The position numbers and the translations under genes are program-made. The notes beneath the pieces were generated by a model. That model was not told the DNA's origin and made no database searches. It saw nothing but the letters and a program-made list of their open reading frames with translations. A stretch of 64,000 nucleotides of DNA from Halomonas sp. CH40 (GTDB lineage Bacteria; Pseudomonadota; Gammaproteobacteria; Pseudomonadales; Halomonadaceae): the NCBI GenBank assembly GCA_041875495.1, contig CP112982.1, forward strand, positions 186,001-250,000, read 5' to 3'. Shown one piece after another: positions 18,633 through 27,530 of this stretch (positions are counted from its first letter, which is position 1; the number at the start of each line of letters is the position of its first letter).

Positions 18633-19855
18633 GGGCGAATCGACTCAAGTGGACTGGCGGCTATCACTGTGCCATCGCGATCGATAGCAACCAGCCGCCA
18701 AAGATATAACTGGCCTTTTTGCAATTGATTAATCAGGCTAGAACTGGGTGATGCTGATTGGTGTTGCCCATGGAACAACTGGCCAGCACTAGGAGCTTGC
18801 GCAAGTTCTGCCTGTTGCTGACCATTTGATAAACCAGAAACAGACAGCAGTTGGTCAGTAGTGTTAGGGTAAAATTCCAGTTGATACGCATAAGCATTCG
18901 ACACTGGTCGCCAGTAAAAGCGACTATGAAGGCTGAAAGCATCTGTAGATTCGCCAAGCCAGGCATCAAGTGCAGGAATACCATTGTCGCTATCAAGAAC
19001 GCTGTCACTGACACGGTAGCTTAACGTAGGCCAATCGCGCTGATCCTCAATCATTTGACGAGGAGAGATAATCCGCAAACGTAGTCGGTGCAGGCCGTTC
19101 ATGGTGCTGGGAAGGGGGGGAGAGAGCAGCGTAATGTCGCTGCCGCTGATGTAGCGATTAACAATCTCAAGAGGCACATACAGAGGTTGTCCCACTGTAC
19201 TAACGGGTGTTGCTACCTCCCAGATAGCATTCAATCGACCTGCTTGTCGAAAGCGGATTCGTACTCTAGCTTTTAGTGGCATATCTGGGCGAATGACCTC
19301 ACTTAGTGTGCCAGTTTCAAACGTGAGAACCAGGTTCTGAATTTCGACTCCACTCGTTGTATCTATACCGTTAACGGCTTGACTACGACCTGGAACCGGC
19401 TGATGCAGATCAATTATTTGGACTGCCACGGTGGGAGAACTGCCTTCGAATTGAAAATCACGGACATAGTAGATGCGACGAACACCAGCTTGAGCCGCCA
19501 ACGCGCTGATAGAGCCAGGTACGCTCAGGCGTTCGTTGAGGCGAAATTCAAGGCCATTACCCGCGGGTAAAAGACGTTTTGTTAATGTTGTGGAGGCTCT
19601 GCCTAGAATCCGCTCACCAAAGGGGTTTTCTAGCATGAAGCGCCCTTGCGTGGAGGTAAGCATGCCGCCTTGGCGTTCGGGATCAAGGACTTCACCTAGC
19701 CACGTCACCCTCAGGTTGCTATCAATGCCAATGGTTGCTGCACCTTGGCTAGTACAGGTAAACCTGTTTTCACAAATAGAAAGTACCTGGCTATAAGCGA
19801 TGTTGCTGATGGGCAATATCGTTATCATCATCAAGATAGCTACTAAGGTTCTCAT
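18629..19855 (-). CDS. Exported protein of the sigma/S8-protease operon, function unknown
   Basis: The product (408 residues from ATG 19855) has a clear signal peptide (MRTLVAILMMITILPISNIA, cleavage near YSQ). Two cysteines lie in the N-terminal segment CENRFTCTSQG, followed by beta-rich sequence. The C-terminus (about 310-408) resembles a fibronectin/Ig-like module with YAYQLEFYP and LYLWRLVAIDRDG. The reading frame is open 28 codons further upstream, but ATG 19855 overlaps the stop of the upstream barrel gene (ATGA) and gives a proper signal peptide. I do not recognise the family. It is probably periplasmic or surface-exposed and works with the barrel protein. Confidence 0.82.
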   Translation of the reverse strand: MRTLVAILMMITILPISNIAYSQVLSICENRFTCTSQGAATIGIDSNLRVTWLGEVLDPERQGGMLTSTQGRFMLENPFGERILGRASTTLTKRLLPAGNGLEFRLNERLSVPGSISALAAQAGVRRIYYVRDFQFEGSSPTVAVQIIDLHQPVPGRSQAVNGIDTTSGVEIQNLVLTFETGTLSEVIRPDMPLKARVRIRFRQAGRLNAIWEVATPVSTVGQPLYVPLEIVNRYISGSDITLLSPPLPSTMNGLHRLRLRIISPRQMIEDQRDWPTLSYRVSDSVLDSDNGIPALDAWLGESTDAFSLHSRFYWRPVSNAYAYQLEFYPNTTDQLLSVSGLSNGQQQAELAQAPSAGQLFHGQHQSASPSSSLINQLQKGQLYLWRLVAIDRDGTVIAASPLESIRP

Positions 19856-20403
19856 GGCTGCATGCCTGGATATGAGGAAGGAAGGGTCGTCTTCAGATGC
19901 AGCCATAACTGTTGTTCGTTCAGAGTCGGGTTGTTCCATAACCTGTCCTTTAACTGATTGCCAGAATAGCTAAGCGTAAGAGAAACACCGGATCGGTTGG
20001 TTTTGGCTTTACGCAGAGTCCAATCCAGTTGGCCGCTGATATAGCGATTGACCTGATGCTGAGCAAAAAAAGGATCGTCTTCGGCGTTAAAGTGATTAAG
20101 GTTGAGGTCAACGCGGGCAGATAATCGTTCTGGAATCAACTCTGCGGTACCAGCGAGGTTATAGAGCGTTTGGTCAGTGTGCTCTCCGCTACCACGGTAA
20201 TGTGTGCGTGTGTTCTGTAAACCTGCGCTAATATGGTAGTGCTCGCTGAAGTCGAAACCGACCTGTCCACCCAGGTGTTGCAGTTGAGTGTCTGGCTGCA
20301 AACCAGTGTGGTCTGTTAGCTGTTCGATACCGGCGTCTACAGACCAATCCCACTTAGGTTGCTGAAAAGAGGCGTTGAAGTGCACACCCTCAGTAGTCAG
20401 GTT
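19852..20403 (-). pseudogene. 3' part of IS66-split outer-membrane-barrel-like gene
   Basis: This is the C-terminal 180 or so codons of a beta-barrel-like protein, cut from its 5' part (22870-24353) by IS66. Alternating hydrophobic/polar strands are visible, for example HYHISAGLQNTRTHYRG and GVSLTLSYSGNQL. Deleting the element and one copy of the 8-bp duplication restores the frame: PENLT from the 5' part continues directly as TEGVHFNASF. An internal GTG (20385) could restart translation, but without a signal peptide. The stop overlaps the start of the exported protein gene. Confidence 0.88.
20396..20403. repeat. Left 8-bp target-site duplication of IS66
   Basis: GTCAGGTT lies directly outside the left end of the element and recurs directly outside the right end (22870-22877). 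Eight bases is the usual duplication length for IS66-family insertions. Confidence 0.95.
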
Positions 20404-20485
20404 GTAAGCGCCCTTAAACCGGCATCTACCGCTCTCGCTTTTATCCCCTCACACTGATGCCATCAGATCTTTGTGAGGGGGTGTC

Positions 20486-20806
20486 ATGACGCATCAAGAA
20501 CGTGAGCAATATTGGCAGCAACAAGTCACCGAATGGCAAACCTCTGGCTTGTCCGGCATGGCGTTTTGCAAGCAACAAGCGCTAAAGTACCATCAGTTTT
20601 CTTACTGGCGTCAAAAGCTCTTGGCCAGCGCATCGTCAACAAAAGAGCCAGTCGCCGGTTTTGCCACCGTCGCATATCCCAATACCGGCACCGCAAAAGA
20701 AATAGACTCCACGGGGCTTACGGTATCACTGCCCGGCGGTATCACGGTCACGGGCTTGCACGCGGGCAACGTGGCGTTACTGGGCGATATCCTGAGGCAA
20801 CTGTGA
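20486..20806 (+). CDS. tnpA: IS66 accessory protein TnpA
   Basis: This 106-residue protein has the N-terminal helix-turn-helix-like region of IS66 OrfA (YWQQQVTEWQTSGLSGMAFC, then KYHQFSYWRQK). The C-terminus has the family pattern LTVSLPGGITVTGLHAGNVALLGDILRQL in segments. It is the first gene of the IS66 element, preceded by a GTGAGG ribosome-binding region. It overlaps tnpB by 4 bases (GTGA). It is required for transposition in studied IS66 elements, probably as a DNA-binding factor. Confidence 0.93.
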   Translation: MTHQEREQYWQQQVTEWQTSGLSGMAFCKQQALKYHQFSYWRQKLLASASSTKEPVAGFATVAYPNTGTAKEIDSTGLTVSLPGGITVTGLHAGNVALLGDILRQL

Positions 20807-21174
20807 AGCGGCCGCGCTATTTACGCCCCGCGTGGGAAATGCCCGAGATCTACCTGTACCGCGCACCGGTCGATTTTCGCAAGCAAGCCAACGGCCTGGC
20901 GTTACTGGTGGAGCAAGAACTGGGACACAACCCCTTTAGCGGGGCGCTGTATGCCTTTACTAACCGGCAGCGAAATAAAATCAAGTGCCTGATGTGGGAA
21001 GACAATGGCTTCGTGCTCTACTACAAGGCGCTGGCCGAGGAGCGCTTCAAGTGGCCCGGCCCCTCGGATGACGTTATGGCGTTGACTGGCGAGCAGATCA
21101 ACTGGCTGTTGGATGGCTACGATATCACCCTGATGCGCGGCCATAAAACACTGCATTACGACAGCGTCGGATAG
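20803..21174 (+). CDS. tnpB: IS66 accessory protein TnpB
   Basis: The protein (123 residues, GTG start at 20803 overlapping the tnpA stop) carries the IS66 OrfB signature: IYLYRAPVDFRKQANGLALLVEQEL, then ALYAFTNRQRNKIKCLMWEDNGFVLYYKALAEERFKWP in segments. The frame is open far upstream inside tnpA, but only the GTG fits the family length (about 115-125) and the coupled overlap. Its molecular role in transposition is not well defined. Confidence 0.94.
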   Translation: MKRPRYLRPAWEMPEIYLYRAPVDFRKQANGLALLVEQELGHNPFSGALYAFTNRQRNKIKCLMWEDNGFVLYYKALAEERFKWPGPSDDVMALTGEQINWLLDGYDITLMRGHKTLHYDSVG

Positions 21175-21230
21175 GCCATAAAGCTCTTATTTTCAGTGCT
21201 TTAACACACCGAATCTGGTATCATTGGCCC

Positions 21231-22826
21231 ATGAAAAAGCACCCCGAAGTCTCCTCCCAACTGCCTGATCTCAGTGGCCTCTCCGCCGCTGAGGTAGTGG
21301 CTCTTGTGGCGGGGCTTCAGCAACAGGTGACGGCTCAACAGACGGCGTTACAGCAACGTAATCTCTATATTCAATTGCTCGAAGAGAAGCTGCGCTTGCA
21401 GCGCATTCAGCAGTTCGCCGCGCGCAGTGAAAAGTCTGCGAACCAGGCTCATCTGTTCGATGAGACGGAGTTGGAAGCTGACATCGAGGCGCTACGCGAT
21501 CAGTTACCCGACGATGTCGAAGAGCAAGACGCGCCGCGTCCCTCACGTCAACGTCGCCAACGTGGCTTCTCCGACACTCTGGTCCGTGAGCGTATTGAGC
21601 TTACGCTCAGCGAAGAAGAAAAAGTCGGGGCGACCAAGACCTTCTTCGCCAAGGTAAAAGAAGAGCTTCAGTTCATCCCCGCGCAGCTGAAAGTCCTCGA
21701 ATACTGGCAGGAAAAAGCGGTGTTCCCGCTTGAGGGCAACGACCATCTCCTTACTGCGGAGCGTCCGGTTCATCCGCTAGGCAAGTGCACGGCGTCGACG
21801 TCACTGCTAGCGTACGTGATCACCTCCAAGTACGCAGACGGTTTGCCGCTGTACCGCTTGGAAGGCATGTTCAAGCGGTTAGGCCACGCTGTTAGCCGCA
21901 CGCAGATGGCCAACTGGATCATCCGCCTGAATGACGTCTTCACGCCCTTGATCACGCTGATGCGCGAAGTGCAAAACAGCAGCGCGTATCTGCAAGCCGA
22001 TGAAACGCGGCTGCAAGTGCTCAAGGAAGACGGCAAGACCGCTCAGTCAGATAAATGGATGTGGGTCACCCGAGGTGGCCCACCGGATCAACCGTCGGTG
22101 CTCTTTGCCTACGACCCGTCCCGCGGCGGCAGCGTGCCGGTGCGCCTACTCGACGACTTCTCAGGGATCCTGCAGGCCGATGGCTACGCCGGTTACGGCC
22201 AGGTATGCCGTGCCAACGGCATTACCCGCATTGGCTGTTGGGACCATGCGCGACGCAAGTTCGTGGAAGCGTCTAAGGCAGCCAAGGTCAACGCGAAAGG
22301 CAAGGGCGCCACGCCGGCCAAGGCCGAGGTAGGGCTTAGCCATATCAACAAACTCTACGCCATCGAACGGCAGATCAAGGATCTCAGCGAAGTGGAACGC
22401 TACCGTGTCCGCCAGGAGCTGAGCCTTCCGCGTCTTGAGGCCTTCAAGGCTTGGCTAGAGGCTAATGTTACCCGCGTCATGAAAGGCAGCCTGACGCGTC
22501 AGGCGATGGAATATACGCTGAACCAATGGGACTTCCTCATCGGCTATTGTGCGCGCGGCGACCTGCATATCAGTAATGTTCTGGCAGAAAACGCCATTCG
22601 CCCGTTTGCCGTTGGTCGAAGAGCCTGGCTGTTCGCGGATACCTCCCGCGGCGCTCACGCCAGTGCCACCTGTTATTCACTCATCGAAACGGCAAAAGCC
22701 AATGGCTTGGAGCCTGCTGCCTATATCCATTATGTGCTGGAGCACATCGCCACCGCTGATACGTTAGAGGCACTGGAAACGCTGCTGCCCTGGAACGTGA
22801 ACTTGGCGCCCGCCGAAAAAAAGTGA
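21231..22826 (+). CDS. tnpC: IS66 transposase TnpC
   Basis: The 531-residue transposase has an N-terminal leucine-zipper-like coiled coil (about 20-65), a basic/zinc-binding-like region, and the IS66 DDE catalytic core. The likely acidic residues lie in LQADETRLQVL, QADGYAGYG and LAENAIRPFAVGRR, and WDHARRKFVEA is also diagnostic. The C-terminal IS66_C extension (LAPAEKK end) is complete. Full length and uninterrupted, so the element may be active. Confidence 0.96.
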   Translation: MKKHPEVSSQLPDLSGLSAAEVVALVAGLQQQVTAQQTALQQRNLYIQLLEEKLRLQRIQQFAARSEKSANQAHLFDETELEADIEALRDQLPDDVEEQDAPRPSRQRRQRGFSDTLVRERIELTLSEEEKVGATKTFFAKVKEELQFIPAQLKVLEYWQEKAVFPLEGNDHLLTAERPVHPLGKCTASTSLLAYVITSKYADGLPLYRLEGMFKRLGHAVSRTQMANWIIRLNDVFTPLITLMREVQNSSAYLQADETRLQVLKEDGKTAQSDKWMWVTRGGPPDQPSVLFAYDPSRGGSVPVRLLDDFSGILQADGYAGYGQVCRANGITRIGCWDHARRKFVEASKAAKVNAKGKGATPAKAEVGLSHINKLYAIERQIKDLSEVERYRVRQELSLPRLEAFKAWLEANVTRVMKGSLTRQAMEYTLNQWDFLIGYCARGDLHISNVLAENAIRPFAVGRRAWLFADTSRGAHASATCYSLIETAKANGLEPAAYIHYVLEHIATADTLEALETLLPWNVNLAPAEKK

Positions 22827-22869
22827 AAGAACACGGCTAGGTCAAGTGTGTCGATTTAAGGGCGCTTAC

Positions 22870-22877
22870 GTCAGGTT
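22870..22877. repeat. Right 8-bp target-site duplication of IS66
   Basis: GTCAGGTT directly outside the right inverted repeat matches the left copy at 20396-20403 exactly. Confidence 0.95.
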
Positions 22878-24353
22878 TTCAGGAAAGTATCCTGATGGTG
22901 TCGATAGGTTACGTCGTCGAGTGCGATCTATTGAGAGCGTATAACTAGGCTGCCCTAGAGTCGCCCACAAACTGCCGGGCGTTGCTGTGTCATAATCACT
23001 GTAGCCTAGCTGGGCCAGCCAGCGCTGAGTTTCTGTGGTTGGGTAGAGCGGATTGCTATCAAGGTTATCTTCTTCAAGGGTAAAACTGGTGTCTAAAAAC
23101 CATTTATCACGTTCCGCCGCCAGGAAGATGCGACGCATGTCAACATCATTGGGCAAGTTGGCATGGCCCAGACTACGGTAGAAGGCGCCTACCTGTTGTG
23201 TTTCTGCTCCAACACGCCAGTGTAACGGCATATCTCCAGCTGCTGGCTCAGGTGCGAAAGTAACCAGCCCTGACCAAGCCGTATCCTTGGTAACAGCAAA
23301 ACCGAAATTGCGTCCGTCAAAATCAAAGCTGCTGGTGGCGTGCTCCAGTCGCATGCGCAGTGTCTTATCGATGAAAAAGCCATCCATAACGGCATTCCAG
23401 GCGTGACCATCGTGCACCCTGGTAGACGAACTTGGCGGCCAGCTGCCAGCGCTACTGCCCTGAACTCTTCCATTGAGATAGGTCGTACTAAACTGGATCT
23501 GAGTATGTTCGCCAGGACTCCAGTAGGTTTGCCAGCGGCCGCCTGTAATGCGATTGTCAGCCTCCTCAAGACCGATGCCGTCGCGCCAACCCAACGCCCG
23601 GGTGCCGCGCATGCCGAAGAGCCTCAGGTCACTGTTGATAGAATCCAAACTTAGGTCTCCGGCCATGCCTCGCTGTTGATAGCCTTCCATAAGCAGACTA
23701 CTAGTACCCATTTGCTGGTCGCCAGCAGTTACCCGAGTGGTGTCTGTTTCTGCTAGCAGAGTCAGGCGTGTCATATCCAGATGTTGGCCGGTAGCACTTT
23801 GGCTGGCGCGATGAGCATATTCCTGGTTTGTGTGGCCTTGAATTTTCAGGTCGTCTGTCACTAGCTCGCCATACCATTGGCTGGACCCTGTTGCATTGAA
23901 GTCATCACCAGTATTCATATTGTGTTCTAACAGACGTTGCTGAGCACTCAGTTCGGTATTGCCTTCCAAAGTCAGTTGTTTCACGTGTTGACTATAGCGA
24001 ACCTCGAATGACCAGTCTCCTAACTCTGCGACGCTGCCATCCTGCCCGTAGTACATCAGGCGCAATTGATGCTGGCCTGGTTTCAGAGTGCGTACAGGCT
24101 TGTATGCCAACTCTTCTGGGCGCCATTCCACCATATCGCTGACATCAATATTATTGAGTTCCAGGTGCAATTGCGCTTGCTGATCAGGGGTTAATGGCGC
24201 AGAAAAGATCAAGGTCAGAGGGTCGCCCGATATTAGAAAATTGCCGGGTTTAGCACCACTGAATTCAGCGTGCCACCCGGGTGTTGGCGGTGATGCAACC
24301 GTTAACGCGGGTACCAGGCACACCAATAATACACCGCAAGCCAATCCTTTCAC
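22870..24353 (-). pseudogene. 5' part of IS66-split outer-membrane-barrel-like gene
   Basis: This part encodes about 494 residues: a signal peptide (MKGLACGVLLVCLVPALTVA), an N-terminal beta-sandwich-like region with FLISGDPLTLIFSAPLT, then long barrel-like stretches (residues about 150-494). Translation runs three bases into the IS66 end and stops at TAA 22866-22868. The intact ancestor would be about 675-678 residues. GTG 24353 was preferred over GTG 24362 because AAGGGAG is then correctly spaced. It is the first gene of the sigma/S8-protease operon; I cannot name the family. The truncated product lacks its last strands and should not fold normally in the outer membrane. Confidence 0.85.
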
Positions 24354-24362
24354 GTCTATCAC

Positions 24363-24843
24363 TCCCTTGATGCCTTTTCATATAAGGTCTTGTACAGAAT
24401 TTTTTTATAATAAGAGCTAGGTTATTGAATTTGTTGAGATATAGCCTAGCCCTAATGCGCTGTGCAGCTATGAGTCGTTGGCAGTGTTTGTGAGGTTCAT
24501 TGTTTTCTACATTTTGTGCAATTTACGCACCTCTTTGCGCTGTGCACCTCACCAGATCAGTGTTTTTCACCAACCCCAGTGAACAGCATTAATAGAAGCT
24601 TATGTAATGGTAGTACCTCTAGTACGTTTTGCCAAAATGTACTGAATTTTCGGTTGCCGAGCCTGGGCGTGGCCGTAGATGCTTAAAAAATTAAAAAACA
24701 CGTGAACCTTCTACAGATATATTGCGACTTAGTTAATGCGCTCTTTGATAATTAGGCACTGTGTATAGAAAATTTTCTATATCTTTTTCTTAAGTTGAGA
24801 GCTAATTAATGGTGTAATTTTTGATTTAAGATAGGAGAAAGTC
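24363..24843. other. AT-rich intergenic region with divergent promoters
   Basis: This 480-base stretch shows no convincing gene. It is clearly more AT-rich than the flanking operon. It should carry the promoter of the minus-strand barrel operon on its left side and that of the small exported protein on its right side (ATAGGAG ribosome-binding site just before 24844). No clear sigma-70 or ECF promoter could be assigned by eye. Confidence 0.6.
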
Positions 24844-25179
24844 ATGAAAAACTTAATTATATGCACGTCTATACCAATTTTTATTTTGTATGGATCCAAT
24901 TCGTTTGCTGCACAACCCTGTAGTGAGGGAGACAGAGAGCACTTTCAAAAGGTTTGTACAGATATTCGAGAAGAAGGTAACTTGAAGAGTTGCAAAATTA
25001 ATAATGATGGAAATTACTCGATTCGATGCGAAGATACAGTAACTCCTTTTGTAGATAATGGTATGAGAAGCTTTAGAAGCATTGAGAGATTTAATTTGGG
25101 TGGTAGCGAAAACGTAGATGGCAATCTTTCTGGGAGCGGAAGTAAACAGGTTAAGCGAGTTGAAGAATTTTCCAGATAA
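24844..25179 (+). CDS. Small exported cysteine-containing protein, unknown
   Basis: The 111-residue product has a signal peptide (about 1-22; hydrophobic IICTSIPIFILYG, cleavage near FAA-QP). The mature part has four cysteines (in AQPCSEG, VCTDI, KSCKI and IRCED), which could form two disulfides in the periplasm. The C-terminal third is glycine/serine-rich. ATG 24844 is preceded by AGGAGAAAGTC. Codon use is visibly AT-richer than in neighbouring genes, suggesting acquisition by transfer. I do not recognise the family. Confidence 0.7.
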   Translation: MKNLIICTSIPIFILYGSNSFAAQPCSEGDREHFQKVCTDIREEGNLKSCKINNDGNYSIRCEDTVTPFVDNGMRSFRSIERFNLGGSENVDGNLSGSGSKQVKRVEEFSR

Positions 25180-25437
25180 GGCTAATAAGGTTATGCCCGT
25201 AGGAATTTTAGACTTGGGAGGATCCACACTCTATGCCGAAGAGCCAATAATATGAACCGCTGGATGACATTGTGCGACTTATTGCGTGCGCATACCGAAA
25301 AACTTAGTTATGGAATGATTGCTTAGAGCTTTCTAGATTTTAATAGTATGGCGCATTGGGAAATGCTGGTTTGACAAGTGTGATTTGTCAGCCTTTATGG
25401 AAAATTAATTGATATTGAAATGACCCGGAGATTAAAA

Positions 25438-25839
25438 ATGAAAAAATTAACGACTTTTATCGCAGCTTCTTTGCTTGTTGCTATGGGTGCAACATCTGCT
25501 GTGCAAGCACAAGAAAGGACTGACTTGACGATGTCTGCTGCAGGAGCAGAGCAAAGATCTAAAGTTTCTTTTAGCGTCGACACTCGAGGCATTCAGCAGG
25601 AAGCACGAAAGCTTGAATCTTCATTGAAACGTAGCCCAGAGTTGCGAGAAAAATTGGCTATGGCAATGGCTGAAAAGAACACTCGCCAAGTTCAAGCTGT
25701 TTTAGCTGAAGCGGGTGTTTCTCGCGGCCTTTTAAATTCTGATAACATAGTTATGGCTGCAGATTTTACTCTGTGTATTGGAAAGTGGAATAATGGAGAG
25801 TGTAAAGGTGTTTTTATAACTACTGAAAGTTTGCAATAG
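25438..25839 (+). CDS. Small exported protein with leader-like helical segment, unknown
   Basis: The product (133 residues from ATG 25438, ribosome-binding site CGGAG) has a typical signal peptide (MKKLTTFIAASLLVAMGATS, cleavage AQA-QE). The middle is helical and charged (ELREKLAMAMAEKNTRQVQA, VLAEAGV). The C-terminus has two cysteines, FTLCIGKWNNGECKG. The helical block loosely recalls NHLP/Nif11 peptide leaders, but these are not normally exported with a Sec signal, so that likeness may be fortuitous. The frame is open 18 bases earlier, where the ATG lacks a ribosome-binding site. It is followed by a hairpin terminator. AT-rich like the preceding gene. Confidence 0.72.
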   Translation: MKKLTTFIAASLLVAMGATSAVQAQERTDLTMSAAGAEQRSKVSFSVDTRGIQQEARKLESSLKRSPELREKLAMAMAEKNTRQVQAVLAEAGVSRGLLNSDNIVMAADFTLCIGKWNNGECKGVFITTESLQ

Positions 25840-25894
25840 TATATTTATATAAGCGCTAATAAAGCTAGTGTGTGGTTTTTTAATTTAACTTAAG

Positions 25895-25923
25895 CAGGCT
25901 CTTGAATATTCAGGGCCTGTTTT
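25895..25923 (+). terminator. Rho-independent terminator after the small exported gene
   Basis: CAGGC and GCCTG flank a TGAATATTCA-containing loop, followed by four Ts, 55 bases after the stop. The rest of 25840-26159 is AT-rich and shows no gene. Confidence 0.65.
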
Positions 25924-26159
25924 ATATGTGTGCGTAATTTCGTTTTTGGTTAATTTTATTTATTAAATTATGCTGTTACCATCCACCGATGTAATAACTC
26001 TAAACCCGTGCAACCTGCAGGATTATATCATCGATATACAGCTTTTAAGGTGTAGTCTCCTTATTCTTGGGCTGGTTGCGTGGTTAGAAAAGTAGTGTCT
26101 TTATCAAGCAGCAATGCATTACCATGGTGTTTTTACACTGGCTAATACAGGAAGGCAGA

Positions 26160-26879
26160 ATGAAAAAATGGTTAGCACTGGCGGGCGTGATGGTGATTAC
26201 CAGCGGTTGTCAGAATATGGATGCGACGGCGCCCTTGATGGATGCCGGATCACAAATGGGCGGTACTTCAAGCCAGCGTGAGACGTCTCCTCTGGCCAGT
26301 GGTATCAAGCAGGCGCTGGCGCTGAGTTCAGAGCGGGCCAGCGCCAATCTTTCCAAGCCTGGGGCCTTCGATATACCCCTGCCGGGTGCTGGCCAGCAGA
26401 TTGCCGATACCTTGCGTCAATTTGGTATGGGGCAGTATGTTGACCCTGTGCAGGATGCCATGAACCGCGGAGCCGAGCAGGCCGTGGCGGAAGCCGCACC
26501 GGTGTTCAAAAATGCGGTGCGTGAAATGAGTGTGGATGATGCCATGGGCATTATTCGCGGTGGCGATACCGCGGCTACCCAGTATTTCCGTACCAATACT
26601 GAAAACGCTCTGCGTTCACGCTTCGCGCCTATTGTGCAAAGTAATCTTGAGCAGACGGGTTTTTATGATCAGTACCAGTCCATGTTGCAGGTCTACGACC
26701 AGCTACCCATGACCAATCTGCCGGAGATGGATCTGGAGAGCTATGTCGTTGATAACAGTATGGAAGCTTTGTTTAGTGAGATTGGCAGACAGGAAAGCCT
26801 GATTCGTCAGGACCCAGCAGGGCAGGGAAGTGCTCTGATCGGTCAGGCGTTCGGGTTGCTGGGTAGTCAGTCCGAATAG
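26160..26879 (+). CDS. DUF4197-type lipoprotein
   Basis: The product (239 residues from ATG 26160, preceded by AGGAAGG) has a lipoprotein signal with lipobox ITSGC (Cys about residue 17). The mature region is helical and contains blocks typical of DUF4197: SPLASGIKQALALSSERASANLSKPGAF, MNRGAEQAVAEAAPVF, and GDTAATQYFR in the family's conserved order. No enzymatic function is known for this family. It is presumably anchored in the inner leaflet of the outer membrane. The upstream in-frame ATG (26124) lacks a ribosome-binding site. Confidence 0.87.
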   Translation: MKKWLALAGVMVITSGCQNMDATAPLMDAGSQMGGTSSQRETSPLASGIKQALALSSERASANLSKPGAFDIPLPGAGQQIADTLRQFGMGQYVDPVQDAMNRGAEQAVAEAAPVFKNAVREMSVDDAMGIIRGGDTAATQYFRTNTENALRSRFAPIVQSNLEQTGFYDQYQSMLQVYDQLPMTNLPEMDLESYVVDNSMEALFSEIGRQESLIRQDPAGQGSALIGQAFGLLGSQSE

Positions 26880-26925
26880 ATCGCATAGAGGTAAGCTATT
26901 TCGCTGAAGGTTGTCGGGGCTTTGT

Positions 26926-27495
26926 TCAAGCCTCGCCAGCCAGCAGCTTCACCATGGCGTCATGGCCATCCTGGTCGGCCAGCAAAGGGTTGGCACCGTG
27001 CTCAAGCAAGGCATTGGCCAGGTCAAGGTTGTTTTGCTTGGCGGCCCATATCAGCGCTGTCCAGCCCAGATCGTCCTGATGATTGGGGTTGGCACCTTCT
27101 TTCAACAGGAAGCTGGCGATGGCTGGCTGCTCGCTGACAACTGCAATCATCAAAGGCGTATGTTGGCTGTCATCCTGATGCTCCAGGCTGGCGCCTGCTT
27201 GATAAAGTGCTTTTACCATGGCCATATTGCCCAGCGAGGCGGCTTTCGTCAGCGGGGAAAACCCACAGTTATCGGCCACATCAAGAGCGGCGCCGCGTTT
27301 TATCAAACCGTCTACGTCATCCTGCTGCTGGTTTTCCACGGCTAGAAAAAGCGCCGTGCGGCCGTAGTGGTCGCGCTGGTTGATATCGTGGGTGGCCAGT
27401 TGATAAAGGCCTATAAGCATGGCGCCAACCAGTAAGGTTGACGCCATACCGCTGAGCATGGGGAAGCGCATGAATAGCGCCTTGAATGCAGACAA
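26926..27495 (-). CDS. Membrane-anchored ankyrin-repeat protein
   Basis: About 189 residues from the proposed TTG 27495, which is preceded by GCGGAG. One TM helix (about 18-38) is followed by at least four ankyrin repeats (DHYGRTALFLAVENQQ, NCGFSPLTKAASLGN, DSQHTPLMIAVVS, DLGWTALIWAAKQN), probably on the periplasmic side. Ankyrin repeats bind partner proteins. It is the last of three genes (flavoprotein, small membrane protein, ankyrin protein), so it may bind one of them. The frame is open to 27627, but that overlaps the upstream gene; an ATG 24 bases downstream is another possible start. Confidence 0.78.
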   Translation of the reverse strand: MSAFKALFMRFPMLSGMASTLLVGAMLIGLYQLATHDINQRDHYGRTALFLAVENQQQDDVDGLIKRGAALDVADNCGFSPLTKAASLGNMAMVKALYQAGASLEHQDDSQHTPLMIAVVSEQPAIASFLLKEGANPNHQDDLGWTALIWAAKQNNLDLANALLEHGANPLLADQDGHDAMVKLLAGEA

Positions 27496-27530
27496 GACTT
27501 TCTCCGCCGCTGAAGGGGATGACAGGCTGC

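Larger units (their letters stand above)
20404..22869 (+). mobile_element. Complete IS66-family insertion sequence (2466 bp)
   Basis: The ends are inverted copies: GTAAGCGCCCTTAAA at 20404 and its complement ending at 22869 (15 of 15 identical, then partial similarity). An identical 8-bp flank (GTCAGGTT) is present on both sides. It carries the standard tnpA-tnpB-tnpC trio, all intact. It is inserted in antisense orientation into the barrel gene of the sigma/S8-protease operon. Because the target duplication and inverted repeats are perfect, the insertion looks recent. Confidence 0.97.

Noticed and set aside
25438..25839. RiPP precursor peptide with NHLP/Nif11 leader
   Set aside because: The protein has a normal Sec signal peptide and no maturase or exporter gene is nearby.
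26041..26159. Upstream ATG 26124 as start of the lipoprotein gene
   Set aside because: It lacks a ribosome-binding site and would bury the lipobox; ATG 26160 has AGGAAGG.
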